From: Phycisphaerales bacterium
GTDB taxonomy: Bacteria > Planctomycetota > Phycisphaerae > Phycisphaerales > UBA1924
NCBI GenBank assembly: GCA_029260455.1
Contig: JAJDDF010000006.1
Location: 491,394-555,393, forward strand
DNA: 64,000 nt
Direction: 5' to 3'
The notes beneath the pieces were generated by a model. That model saw only the letters and a list, made by a program, of their open reading frames with translations, ran no database searches and had not been told where the DNA came from. Made by a program: the position numbers and the translations under genes. The stretch's first letter is position 1. Each line of letters starts with the position of its first letter. Below are positions 17,952-26,024 of the stretch, piece after piece.

Positions 17952-19159
17952 TGAATTGCCTGCAAGTTGCCCGCAGCCCCGCCTCGATCAATACTGGCAC
18001 TATGTCTTCGCGTTCCCAACGTGGCACTCGCAAGCGCGCACCAGCCCTGAGGCCTGTGCCGAGTGATGTCGCCCGCGATTCCCTTGCACACGGTGGGGTG
18101 GTGCTTGCGCCGACGGAATCGGTCTTTGGTCTGGCTGTCGATGCCCGGTCAGAAGCGGCGCTCAAGACATTATGGACGATCAAGAATACATCGCCGCAGC
18201 CCTTGGCGTGGCATATCTCGCGCGTTCGTGATTTGACCGACCAACTCGAAGCGGTCAAATTCTCATTGAGTTCTGTCCAGCGTCGAATTGGTGAGCGTCT
18301 TGCACCCGGGCCTTTGCTCCTTGCCATAGAACTGGATGAGACCCAACTGGCACATATCCATAAGGCGCTGGCGGTTGCGCCAGGCATTGTTGATGACGGT
18401 GCGCATTTGTTGGTGCGAATCGTAGGTCACCCGGCATGTCAATCACTGATTGATGCTTTTGATGGACCGATTGCGATGGCCTCGTTGCCCGAGAAAGCAA
18501 CAGTGCGAGATTTTGTGGGCGCAACTCAGGTCTTGCACCATGTGGGCATGCTCGAACGAATCACCGCGGGTATTGATGGTCTGCCCGCGCCGAAGGGAAT
18601 GGGTTCGACAGCGGTCACGTTTGCAAAGGATGGTTCTTTTGCAGTTACGCGAGAGGGTGTGTATGAGCGCAGGTTTGTTGAGAAGCATGCGCGTCAGCTT
18701 GTCCTTTTTGTTTGTTCAGGCAACACGTGCCGGAGCCCGATGGCAGAAGCAATTGCACGACAGTTGATCAAGGAAGCGGGCGCGGATATTGAAGTTGGTT
18801 CTGCGGGCATGTTTGCTTCAGCGGGCAACCCCGCAACACCGGAAGCGGTGCATGCGGTTCGGGCGCTTGGCGTGCCCATGCCTCGTCACGAATCGCGAAG
18901 TGCCTCGCGGGAGTTATTGCACCGCGCGGATGTCATTTTTGCAATGACTGAGGCCCACGCAGACGCTGCACGTCGATACGATCCAGACAGCATCGCACAA
19001 GTGCACCAACTTGATGCCACTGGGCGCGATGTCGATGACCCGATCGGTCAACCACAAAGTGTCTATGACACCACGGCGTCGCGACTGCGAACAATGATCG
19101 AACAGCGGCTACTTGAGTTTGGCTTGTTGCCTGCACCGGCGAGCGGCGGGAAACGATAA
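17951..19159 (+). CDS. Fusion of YrdC/Sua5-like domain and low-molecular-weight protein phosphatase
   Basis: A 402-residue two-domain protein. Residues about 35-240 resemble YrdC/Sua5 (ARDSLAHGGVVLAPTESVFGL, KTLWTIKN, MASLP, GSTAVTF), the fold that makes threonylcarbamoyl-AMP for tRNA. The usual KxRP ligand motif reads IKNTSPQPL, so activity is uncertain. Residues about 250-390 are a low-molecular-weight tyrosine/arginine phosphatase with the P-loop CSGNTCRSPMAEA (Cys and Arg of CX5R present), GSAGMFASAGNPATPEA, and the general-acid DDPIG. The ATG at 17951 overlaps the upstream stop by one base; ATG at 18002 would trim 17 residues. The same pairing occurs in planctomycete and clostridial genomes as I recall. 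Confidence 0.88.
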   Translation: MNCLQVARSPASINTGTMSSRSQRGTRKRAPALRPVPSDVARDSLAHGGVVLAPTESVFGLAVDARSEAALKTLWTIKNTSPQPLAWHISRVRDLTDQLEAVKFSLSSVQRRIGERLAPGPLLLAIELDETQLAHIHKALAVAPGIVDDGAHLLVRIVGHPACQSLIDAFDGPIAMASLPEKATVRDFVGATQVLHHVGMLERITAGIDGLPAPKGMGSTAVTFAKDGSFAVTREGVYERRFVEKHARQLVLFVCSGNTCRSPMAEAIARQLIKEAGADIEVGSAGMFASAGNPATPEAVHAVRALGVPMPRHESRSASRELLHRADVIFAMTEAHADAARRYDPDSIAQVHQLDATGRDVDDPIGQPQSVYDTTASRLRTMIEQRLLEFGLLPAPASGGKR

Positions 19160-19162
19160 GCG

Positions 19163-21634
19163 TTACGGCTTATCGACGGGCGCGGGTGCTTGTTCCAGGC
19201 CGATGGAGCGTGCGATACGCTCGATGGTATTGATGCAATCCGGGTGCTGACCCCACGTGGGTTGCAACTGCAAACGCAGTATCTCACGAGTAATCGTCGG
19301 GGTGCGCGCGCCATCTTCATTTTGCTGTGCAAGAATTTCGACAATTCGGGCAGATGCGTGCCAGTACGAACGTTCGCGGCGTGATTCAGGAGGCATCGAT
19401 TCCACGATATCGCGCAGGATCGCAAACGCGCCAACAACATCATCATCGTGAAGCTTTGCCTCGGCGGCGAGGACCATTCGTTCATACATGACCGCCGCAT
19501 CGGACGTGGATTGCCCCGCGAGGTCAACGGCGAGTTCGACTGCCATTGGATGATTCATCGCGATGAGCCAGCCTATGCCGCGACGCAAGGCCTTTTCCGG
19601 AATGGTCCATGTTTCACTGTGTGCAACAGCCCATGACATGACAAGAGCAAGTGTCTGTTGGTGTTCATTATTCAATTGACTGATGCCCGCATCATCAAGA
19701 GATCGTGTTATTTCTGGTCCACTGCGCCACAGTGGAAGTGTTTGGAGGAGCGCCGCTGTCAGCAGTTCTCCGGAAGCTTCATCAGAACCCGGGAGAGAAA
19801 ACCACTCGCGGGCATCATCAAAGCGATTGTTGGCAAGCAGGGCACGCAGGTGAACACGGGCAACCATAGAGTCATTCTTATGAAAATCATCTGAAAGAAG
19901 AACCTGTGTCAGCTCCAGCACATGCGCTACATCTCCCATCACCAGTTGTGCATACGATCGCAATTCTCGGGCAAGAGCAAGATCGCCCGCATCGATATTG
20001 CGCCCTTCAAGTTTTTCAGCAACGGCGGCGGCGAGACGAGCCAGTTGCAATATCATCTCAGTGCGTTTTGACTCCGGCGAACTTTCCAGTTGCGCGCGTT
20101 CGAGGGTATTCATCTCAAAAGTAAGACGCTGGCATATGTAGAGAAGTATTTCAACAACAGAGGGGTTGGCAAATTCCAAGTCATTGACGAATGGTCCAGC
20201 AAGTCCCATCGCATTCACCACACGCGTCGCATTCTTTGCTGGCGCACTTTCAAAAGCCTTTGCAATGGCCCGGCAACGCCAGGCGTCAGCGTGTGATGAA
20301 TCAGTGCTGCGCGCTGCCAACACGCGCATCGCGCGCCATGATATGGCCGAGGGGATCTGATCGCCTTCAATTGACGCGGTGCACATGCGTTCCAGCGCGT
20401 GCCTTGTCGGGTCATGCAATGGGCGTGCTTCGACTCCCCGCTGGGCGACATTTAATGCGATATCAAGTGAGCATGAGCCATCATTGACGCAATCACTCAA
20501 TGCCTCGGTCAATGCTGACAACACGATCACGGCATATGCGCCCATCGTTTCGCGATCGCGATCAAGTAATGCCGTGAGTGCCTGAGTGCGCACGCGAGCG
20601 GGTTCTGAGGGGATTTGTTCCATGGCAAGCGCGACGCCCACCGCGGGACCAAGCGACCACAATGTGTTGTGGACGTCAATATCGCTGACCTGTGCAACAC
20701 GCGCCAACTGCCGCAAGACAGCATCATCTTCAGATTGTGGATCGGTCAACATGGATCGTGCGATTTCGTCTAGTCGCGAGACGAATAGCGCCTTCGCTTC
20801 TGCCTCGGTGTCACCTTGCGTGCGTTCAATAAGCAGGCGCATGAGAAGCGCATCGCGGTGCACTAGAGGTACATCAGTGCTGTCGCGAAGACGACGTTGC
20901 GCAGCGCCTATGGCATCAGTAATATCTGTTTGTTGATGAAAAGCATGCGAGGCGCGAACCATGCGCACGGCACCTTCAAGCCCGAAGGCGGGCTCTTTGA
21001 GTGATTCATCTTCACCAAGTGCATCGTTTGCATCATCGAGTGCAAGCTGTGCTGCGTCACTTTCGCCGAGCGCAATAAGTGCGACGCCCACGATCAGCCC
21101 GCGCTCCGCATCAGCCCAAGCAGATGCAGATTCAACTTTGCCTGCGATGGTGACAGATGTTTCAAAAGCATCGCGCGACGGCGCCGTAGGGCTAAAACCG
21201 AGTGTGTCATCGCGCGCCAGCCCAAGAAACAAATGCATGCGCGCTTCCATGATCGGAAGCGACACGGATTCAATCAGCAGTGCGCGCGACAGTGCATCGC
21301 GTTCGATAGGATCGTCCATTCCTCCCGCAGCATCAACAGCGCGCAGCAATCGCGATATTTTCACCCGGGCTGTGCGGATGCGATCGATAGTGTGGACTGC
21401 GCGTCGTGCCGCTTGCTCACGACGCTCGTGCGTTGGCAATCCAAAGGCAAGTTCAACAAGGGTTTCGCTGTTCCACCCGTCTGCAAGTGAGGCAATCTCC
21501 GTATCCAGACGATTGGCCTCGCGCACAATTCTGGGTGTGGAATCACTCACATCATTTTGTGCCCATGAATGGCCTGATAGCGCAAGCAGCGCGATACACG
21601 CAACACAACTCACACATGTGAATCGTCTCATCAT
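19163..21634 (-). CDS. Large exported helical protein, last gene of the ExbB/ExbD operon
   Basis: An 823-residue protein with a clear signal peptide: MMRRFTCVSC, hydrophobic core CIALLALSG, then HSWAQ as the cleavage region. The mature part is mostly alpha-helical, with repeated helix pairs rich in Ala, Leu, Arg and Glu reminiscent of TPR or solenoid repeats (for example LALDDANDALGEDE and ARVHLRALLANNRFDDAREW), but no catalytic motif. Its ATG overlaps the ExbD stop (ATGA pattern), so it is translated from the ExbB/ExbD message. A periplasmic scaffold or substrate-binding partner for that system is a reasonable guess. It ends 3 bp from the convergent phosphatase-fusion gene. Confidence 0.8.
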   Translation of the reverse strand: MMRRFTCVSCVACIALLALSGHSWAQNDVSDSTPRIVREANRLDTEIASLADGWNSETLVELAFGLPTHERREQAARRAVHTIDRIRTARVKISRLLRAVDAAGGMDDPIERDALSRALLIESVSLPIMEARMHLFLGLARDDTLGFSPTAPSRDAFETSVTIAGKVESASAWADAERGLIVGVALIALGESDAAQLALDDANDALGEDESLKEPAFGLEGAVRMVRASHAFHQQTDITDAIGAAQRRLRDSTDVPLVHRDALLMRLLIERTQGDTEAEAKALFVSRLDEIARSMLTDPQSEDDAVLRQLARVAQVSDIDVHNTLWSLGPAVGVALAMEQIPSEPARVRTQALTALLDRDRETMGAYAVIVLSALTEALSDCVNDGSCSLDIALNVAQRGVEARPLHDPTRHALERMCTASIEGDQIPSAISWRAMRVLAARSTDSSHADAWRCRAIAKAFESAPAKNATRVVNAMGLAGPFVNDLEFANPSVVEILLYICQRLTFEMNTLERAQLESSPESKRTEMILQLARLAAAVAEKLEGRNIDAGDLALARELRSYAQLVMGDVAHVLELTQVLLSDDFHKNDSMVARVHLRALLANNRFDDAREWFSLPGSDEASGELLTAALLQTLPLWRSGPEITRSLDDAGISQLNNEHQQTLALVMSWAVAHSETWTIPEKALRRGIGWLIAMNHPMAVELAVDLAGQSTSDAAVMYERMVLAAEAKLHDDDVVGAFAILRDIVESMPPESRRERSYWHASARIVEILAQQNEDGARTPTITREILRLQLQPTWGQHPDCINTIERIARSIGLEQAPAPVDKP

Positions 21635-22125
21635 GGCAGCAGCATTTCTTCGGGGGGGGCCATGCGCACGCGCGTAAAACCGCCCCGCCGAACGGCGCTG
21701 ACCGCAGCAACCGTGTGCTCCCAGCGCGTAGACATGTCAGGTGAAATGACGAACCGCTGATCGGCTTCAAGCCCTGCAGTGTGTGATGCCGTGAGGGCGA
21801 TGACCAGATCATCATAATTTTGCAGAACGCCGAGGGCAGGCGAATCGGTTGTTACGCGATATTGATCGGCGCCATCGCCGGTTGAGCGCACGATAATCAT
21901 GATGGGCTGTTCGGGAATCGCAAAGGGATCCATGGTGGATGCCTCGTCCTGATTCATCGCAACATTCATTTCGATGGCGCGTTCTTTCGGCGTGAAATTC
22001 ATGGTCAACATAAAGTAGGTGAGAAGCAGAAACACGACGTCGATCATCGCTGTGAGATTGAGCGCCATGCTCGCGCCTGTGCGCCTGCGCTGCCTTCGCC
22101 CAGTGCCAGGGTGAATGGATTTCAC
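21631..22125 (-). CDS. exbD: ExbD/TolR-type energy-transducing protein (first copy)
   Basis: A 164-residue ExbD/TolR-like protein. After a basic start comes the one membrane helix with the conserved aspartate, NLTAMIDVVFLLLTYFML, then a periplasmic domain with MIIVRSTGDGADQYRV and FVISPDMSTRWEHTVAAVSAVRRGGFTRVRMA, the usual ExbD end. The aspartate in AMIDVVF is the proton-pathway residue. It starts with GTG at 22125 within the stop of the second ExbD gene (4-bp overlap) and overlaps the downstream exported-protein gene. Two different ExbD subunits per ExbB are common in planctomycetes and suggest a mixed dimer. Confidence 0.92.
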   Translation of the reverse strand: MKSIHPGTGRRQRRRTGASMALNLTAMIDVVFLLLTYFMLTMNFTPKERAIEMNVAMNQDEASTMDPFAIPEQPIMIIVRSTGDGADQYRVTTDSPALGVLQNYDDLVIALTASHTAGLEADQRFVISPDMSTRWEHTVAAVSAVRRGGFTRVRMAPPEEMLLP

Positions 22126-22574
22126 GGCGCATCCTCATCAACCGTGACCACATGAACACGCGTGATTCCTGCCTGTGCAATTGTTGTAAGCAGGGGATGC
22201 ACGCGCTCATACATTTCGTTGCGAGCGGCGCGCACCAGCACGCGCGATTCTGTGAGATTCGCACCCTCTTCTTGAAGTGATTTGACCAATTGTGCAAGGC
22301 CAGCGGGCGTTTCAGCGAAGGTGCGAGATCCAAATCGATACCCGCGCGCCTCGCCGTCGGGGCCAAGCGGCAGCACATTGATCACCACAGATTCATCAGG
22401 TGATGCCTTGCTCGATTCTGCTGCGGAAAGTCGGGGTAATTCAAGGACTTCCAGTCGCGTGCGCTGAATCTGTGCGACAACCATAAAAAACGTAATGAGC
22501 AGGAACACCACATCAATCAATGGCGTGAGGTTCGTCTGCACTGTCACGGGGCCACGTTGGTAGAGGCGCGACAT
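22122..22574 (-). CDS. exbD: ExbD/TolR-type energy-transducing protein (second copy)
   Basis: A 150-residue ExbD/TolR-like protein. The N-terminus MSRLYQRGPVTVQTNLTP leads into the transmembrane helix LIDVVFLLITFFMVVAQI with the conserved Asp, then the periplasmic part ESVVINVLPLGPDG and RVLVRAARNEMYERVHPLLTT. It differs strongly from the other ExbD copy in sequence, so this is not a recent duplication. It follows the ExbB gene with one base between stop and start, and overlaps the next ExbD by 4 bp. Confidence 0.92.
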   Translation of the reverse strand: MSRLYQRGPVTVQTNLTPLIDVVFLLITFFMVVAQIQRTRLEVLELPRLSAAESSKASPDESVVINVLPLGPDGEARGYRFGSRTFAETPAGLAQLVKSLQEEGANLTESRVLVRAARNEMYERVHPLLTTIAQAGITRVHVVTVDEDAP

Positions 22575-22575
22575 G

Positions 22576-23370
22576 TCAGGCGTCTACCGTATCCGAGGAC
22601 GCGGCATTCAGTTTGCCATCAGTTGGTGTTGTCGATGTGTGTTCGACAGTTTCCTGTTCGCCGCACACGCCGACGAGTTGCTCCGCAACGCGCGTGGCTT
22701 CTGTCGTGAGTGCATCGACACGGTTGCGCAGCAGCGCATAGGCAGCCAGAGAAGGAATCGCGACCACAAGCCCCCAGAATGTTGTCGTCAGCGCAGTGCC
22801 GATACCCGCGGCAAGTTCTACCGGGTCAGGCGTGCCCCCAGCAGAAACAATCGTCGAGAACGCAAGGATCATGCCGTAGACTGTGCCAAATAGGCCAATC
22901 ATTGGTGATACGTTGCCGATGACATTGAGTGGCTCCATGCGGCGGAACCGATTGATCGTGAGTTCATCAGAACGATGTTCGAGCACATGCAACATTGTCG
23001 TTGTGCCATGTCGGGCTTCCATCAGCGCCGAGCGAAGCACCGATTCAAGAAATGACGATTCGGTGGAACACTGTGCGATTGCGCCATCGACATCGCCGCG
23101 TGCGAGCGCTGCCCGAAGTCTTGCCCATGCATCTGCGGGCACGATACGTTCCCGCTGGGTCTCAACGGCGATCACACCGATCAAGCCGAGACTGACCATC
23201 GAAAGCGCCAAGAGCAGCCAGATGATGAGTGAGCCGAGTACTTCGATGTTGCCAGTGCTTGCATCGCGCTGGATAAAGAACGCCTCAAACAGTGACACCT
23301 TGTGCGCTGCTGTGCCAGCGCCGGGCACCGTTGCAAGTGTGTCGAAAAAGAACACGGTTGCCGAAATCAT
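22576..23370 (-). CDS. exbB: MotA/TolQ/ExbB proton channel protein
   Basis: A 264-residue ExbB/TolQ-like protein that would form the pentameric proton channel around ExbD. It has three membrane helices: LGSLIIWLLLALSMVSLGLI near residue 45, then two near 150 and 190. The conserved block NVIGNVSPMIGLFGTVYGMI and the region GIGTALTTTFWGLVVAIPSLAAY carry the usual channel-lining Thr and Pro residues. An ExbB-type cytoplasmic loop (RLRAALARGDVDGAIAQC) sits between the first two helices. It overlaps the upstream vWA gene stop by 4 bp. Confidence 0.93.
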   Translation of the reverse strand: MISATVFFFDTLATVPGAGTAAHKVSLFEAFFIQRDASTGNIEVLGSLIIWLLLALSMVSLGLIGVIAVETQRERIVPADAWARLRAALARGDVDGAIAQCSTESSFLESVLRSALMEARHGTTTMLHVLEHRSDELTINRFRRMEPLNVIGNVSPMIGLFGTVYGMILAFSTIVSAGGTPDPVELAAGIGTALTTTFWGLVVAIPSLAAYALLRNRVDALTTEATRVAEQLVGVCGEQETVEHTSTTPTDGKLNAASSDTVDA

Positions 23371-24362
23371 TGCGTGTACCCTCGTTCCCGAATCGTATCG
23401 CGCGTGATGAGCATGTACCCCTCATTGCCGCCGTGCTTTTCGCCAATCAATCGCAACATACCGGATGGGTCTTCTTCAAGAAACTGAATGGTTTTGATGG
23501 TCATGGGCCTGCGCCCGGTGCGCGGGTTTGCGGGATTGATTTTTTCAAGGGCGGTCAGCACATCACCTTTGGTGGCACCCCATGCCTGTTCGCCGATGGC
23601 GCGTGACAAAATAAAGATCGCATCTGGTCGCAGCGCCGCCGCTTCCTGTAATGCCAAAATGGGGCTCGATGTGCCGCGCGGGCGCACGCGATCAAGCCAG
23701 TCAACGACAGGGCGAAGGTTTTCATGTGTGGCGCGGATCAGTCTCTTCTGCCGAACCGCATCATTACCATCACTTGGATGCGGCGCAAAGAGATAGTCGC
23801 CATCTTGAAAGAAGAACACCTGAAGCCGCTGTGTTGAAGACAGTTGGGCAATAGACTCGCGCAGCATGGCATTGACAATGGGCAGCGAACTCACCATCGA
23901 GCCCGATGCATCAACGACATACACAATGTCGCGCGCACTGCTGGCCCCGAGCCCCGCGAAGCGCACTTCGGGATACCGCCGGGCAAGGCGTTGTGCGGGC
24001 GCTGGCGTTTTCATGTTCAGCGTTTCGGGCTCGGTCTTTTCTTCGGGCAGCGCAGGTGTTTCAGGAGCCGGCAAGGCGATCTTTGGAGGCGCGGGTACAG
24101 GTTCCCTTAGCGCGGGCAACACTATTCGCGTTGGTGTTGACAGTTCGCCCTGCAAGGCTGGTGCACTGCCAAGCTTTGGATCAAAGAAACTCACTTCGAC
24201 CGGGGGCCCCGGGTCTTTCGCTGCGGGAATCACACGCCATGCAATGAAGATGCCTGCAACAATCAATCCGCCGTGCAGCGCGACCGATGCGACCCACGGC
24301 CAACGGCGAGGTGTCATCAACCCGCGCAATCCTCGATGATGTTGCTTCTCGGCGCGATCCAT
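23367..24362 (-). CDS. TonB-like anchored von Willebrand factor A domain protein
   Basis: A 331-residue protein: short basic leader, one membrane helix (WVASVALHGGLIVAGIFIAW), a Pro-rich spacer (PALREPVPAPPKIALPAPET and onward) and a C-terminal vWA domain. The metal-ion-dependent adhesion site is intact: DASGSM (Asp, Ser, Ser), GTSS about 80 residues later, and DAIFILS. The first half is built like TonB, which has the same helix-plus-proline architecture, but the C-terminal TonB fold is replaced by vWA. It starts at ATG 24362 (a TTG lies one codon upstream) and overlaps exbB. A force-transmitting or adhesive partner of the ExbB/ExbD motor is likely. Confidence 0.88.
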   Translation of the reverse strand: MDRAEKQHHRGLRGLMTPRRWPWVASVALHGGLIVAGIFIAWRVIPAAKDPGPPVEVSFFDPKLGSAPALQGELSTPTRIVLPALREPVPAPPKIALPAPETPALPEEKTEPETLNMKTPAPAQRLARRYPEVRFAGLGASSARDIVYVVDASGSMVSSLPIVNAMLRESIAQLSSTQRLQVFFFQDGDYLFAPHPSDGNDAVRQKRLIRATHENLRPVVDWLDRVRPRGTSSPILALQEAAALRPDAIFILSRAIGEQAWGATKGDVLTALEKINPANPRTGRRPMTIKTIQFLEEDPSGMLRLIGEKHGGNEGYMLITRDTIRERGYTQ

Positions 24363-24399
24363 CAACGCGATTCTAGTCGACGATCACTTCTGGCGAATC

Positions 24400-25278
24400 C
24401 TACTCATCGTCATCATCATCATCGTCGTTGTATTCATTGCCCGGCGGGGGTTTGTCGCCCCAGAACCAGTGATCAAGACTCAGTCGCCCGCCACCCATCA
24501 TCGCAAGCGCCAATACACTCGCAAAGAGAAGCAGGTGCAACAACAATCCTGCCCATGCGGTTGGCGCCAGCGCCGGATCACCCAAATGCGGATCAGGAAT
24601 CATGCCCAGAATTGCATCACGCGAACCCAGTGCCGGACCAATTTCTGACAGCCACATGGCCCCGCCTGACACACCTGCAGCCAGCAGGGCAGCAAGGCGC
24701 GTCATCGCACCAAGCAGAAGCGCCAGCCCGCCGATCAATGCAATCCACGAGGCCCCGCCCGCCAGATAGGTCAGGAACCGCCCATTGGTTGCAATGCTTT
24801 CGGGCACGATTCGCCTGCCGCTGGCGTTGATCTGCCCTTCATACATGACGAGCACAAGCCCCCTCCAGCGCACAATGTCGACGGGATCCGGGTAATCGGC
24901 AGCGGTGTACCGCTTGGCAACAGCAGGGGGGGTAGCAGCCTTGGGCGCGGGTTTGGGTGCTGTTGTAGGCACTGCTGGTGTCGCAGCGGCGACCCGGATG
25001 AAGTGTGCATCCGCAGATGCAGGCCCCTTCACGGTAGTTGGCGATTCATCCTCGGCGGCGGGTTCCAGCGGCGTTTCCTCGGGCGCTTCGTCTGGCGGTG
25101 GCGTCGTGGCCGGGCCAGTCGCAGGGCCAGCAATGACCCCCAGATTTGCCAATATCGCAGCTTTTTCACCCTGCACTGGCATATCGTGGCAGCTTGTGCC
25201 CAATCCTGCCCAGATCAACACTGTGCCTACCGCCAAGCGAAGTACCAGCCCCGCACCATCACCACCTATCCGTGCCAT
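24400..25278 (-). CDS. DoxX-like membrane protein with Pro/Ala insert and poly-Asp tail
   Basis: A 292-residue integral membrane protein. The first helix (GAGLVLRLAVGTVLIWAGLG) resembles DoxX proteins. It is followed by a long low-complexity insert (about residues 60-135, rich in Pro, Ala, Thr and Glu), then WRGLVLVMYEGQINASG and three more helices, including GGLALLLGAMTRLAALLAAG and LLLHLLLFASVLALAMMGG. The protein ends in a run of seven Asp plus Glu after NEYN. The start ATG 25278 has GGGAG nearby. The stop lies 37 bp before the vWA gene start, so it may head the ExbB/ExbD operon. DoxX is the best guess rather than a firm call. Confidence 0.7.
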   Translation of the reverse strand: MARIGGDGAGLVLRLAVGTVLIWAGLGTSCHDMPVQGEKAAILANLGVIAGPATGPATTPPPDEAPEETPLEPAAEDESPTTVKGPASADAHFIRVAAATPAVPTTAPKPAPKAATPPAVAKRYTAADYPDPVDIVRWRGLVLVMYEGQINASGRRIVPESIATNGRFLTYLAGGASWIALIGGLALLLGAMTRLAALLAAGVSGGAMWLSEIGPALGSRDAILGMIPDPHLGDPALAPTAWAGLLLHLLLFASVLALAMMGGGRLSLDHWFWGDKPPPGNEYNDDDDDDDE

Positions 25279-25425
25279 CGGACAATCTCCCAATCTCAAA
25301 CCCGACCTTTGCCCATGATATCGTTGGGCAAGACCCACCTTGTCTTGCAGCATCCTAGGGGGCAATTGCTGAAATGCGCCGGGTGGGCCTCGGCTATCGT
25401 GTATGAGAGGACAATCCTCCCCCCT

Positions 25426-25507
25426 GCGGGCGTGGCGGAATTGGCAGACGCGCGGGATTTAGGTTCCCGTCTCTTCGGAGGTGCAGGTTCAAGTCCTGTC
25501 GCCCGCA
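25426..25507 (+). tRNA. tRNA-Leu (anticodon UAG)
   Basis: Acceptor stem GCGGGCG (25426-25432) pairs perfectly with CGCCCGC (25500-25506), with A as the discriminator base. The D-arm segment is GCGGAATTGGCAGACGC. The anticodon stem CGGGA/TCCCG encloses loop TTTAGGT with anticodon TAG. A long variable arm (CTCTTCGGAG) marks a class II tRNA, and the T-arm is GCAGG-TTCAAGT-CCTGT. CCA is not encoded. It sits alone between the divergent DoxX-like gene and the next plus-strand gene, and shows no sign of an integrated element beside it. Confidence 0.97.
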
Positions 25508-25659
25508 CTAACACAGTTCTGGTGGGAGGGGCGTCTCGCCCACCTCCGGAATATTGATGCGCATTCGATGCGCCTATCGACGCAACGTCCGCGATAATCA
25601 TACGTCCTCGCGCACTTATAGCGCCCCTTTTTCAAAGGTATGAGCTACGCTAGGGGCCG

Positions 25660-25977
25660 ATGCGATTAATCCCCATTACATCTTCTGCCCATACGCCCAT
25701 TGATGCGCCACTCCATGATGTCTCGGCATCTCATGGACCACTGACTTCTGCATCACCAGCCGTTGGAGTTTCAGCCTCACTCCAGAATGCAATGCCCGAT
25801 GCGCGCGCTGCGCGCCTTGTGCGACTCATCGGTGCGCGCGTGCCGGGCGGGATTGATTTCTCAGGTGTGCGCCCGGAGCCGCGCGGCCCCGCCATACCGC
25901 TCTACCGCCACCCCGCAGATGCCAATGCGGCCGCAACGCGCCTCGCAGCACCTTCCATGATCGACGTCACGGCCTGA
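25660..25977 (+). CDS. Small protein of unknown function
   Basis: A 105-residue frame starting at ATG 25660 with AGGGG just upstream (CTAGGGGCCG). The first half is Ser/Pro/Ala-rich and probably disordered; the second half has RLVRLIGARVPGGIDFSG and a short ending PSMIDVTA. No domain recognised. The conserved-looking C-terminal motif and the clean site before the start favour a real gene, but codon evidence could not be computed here. It precedes the aminotransferase by 47 bp on the same strand. Confidence 0.5.
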   Translation: MRLIPITSSAHTPIDAPLHDVSASHGPLTSASPAVGVSASLQNAMPDARAARLVRLIGARVPGGIDFSGVRPEPRGPAIPLYRHPADANAAATRLAAPSMIDVTA

Positions 25978-26024
25978 AAGAGTGGTGAGGCAGTCCTGCC
26001 GGGCCGCACGGTACAATTCGCGTG

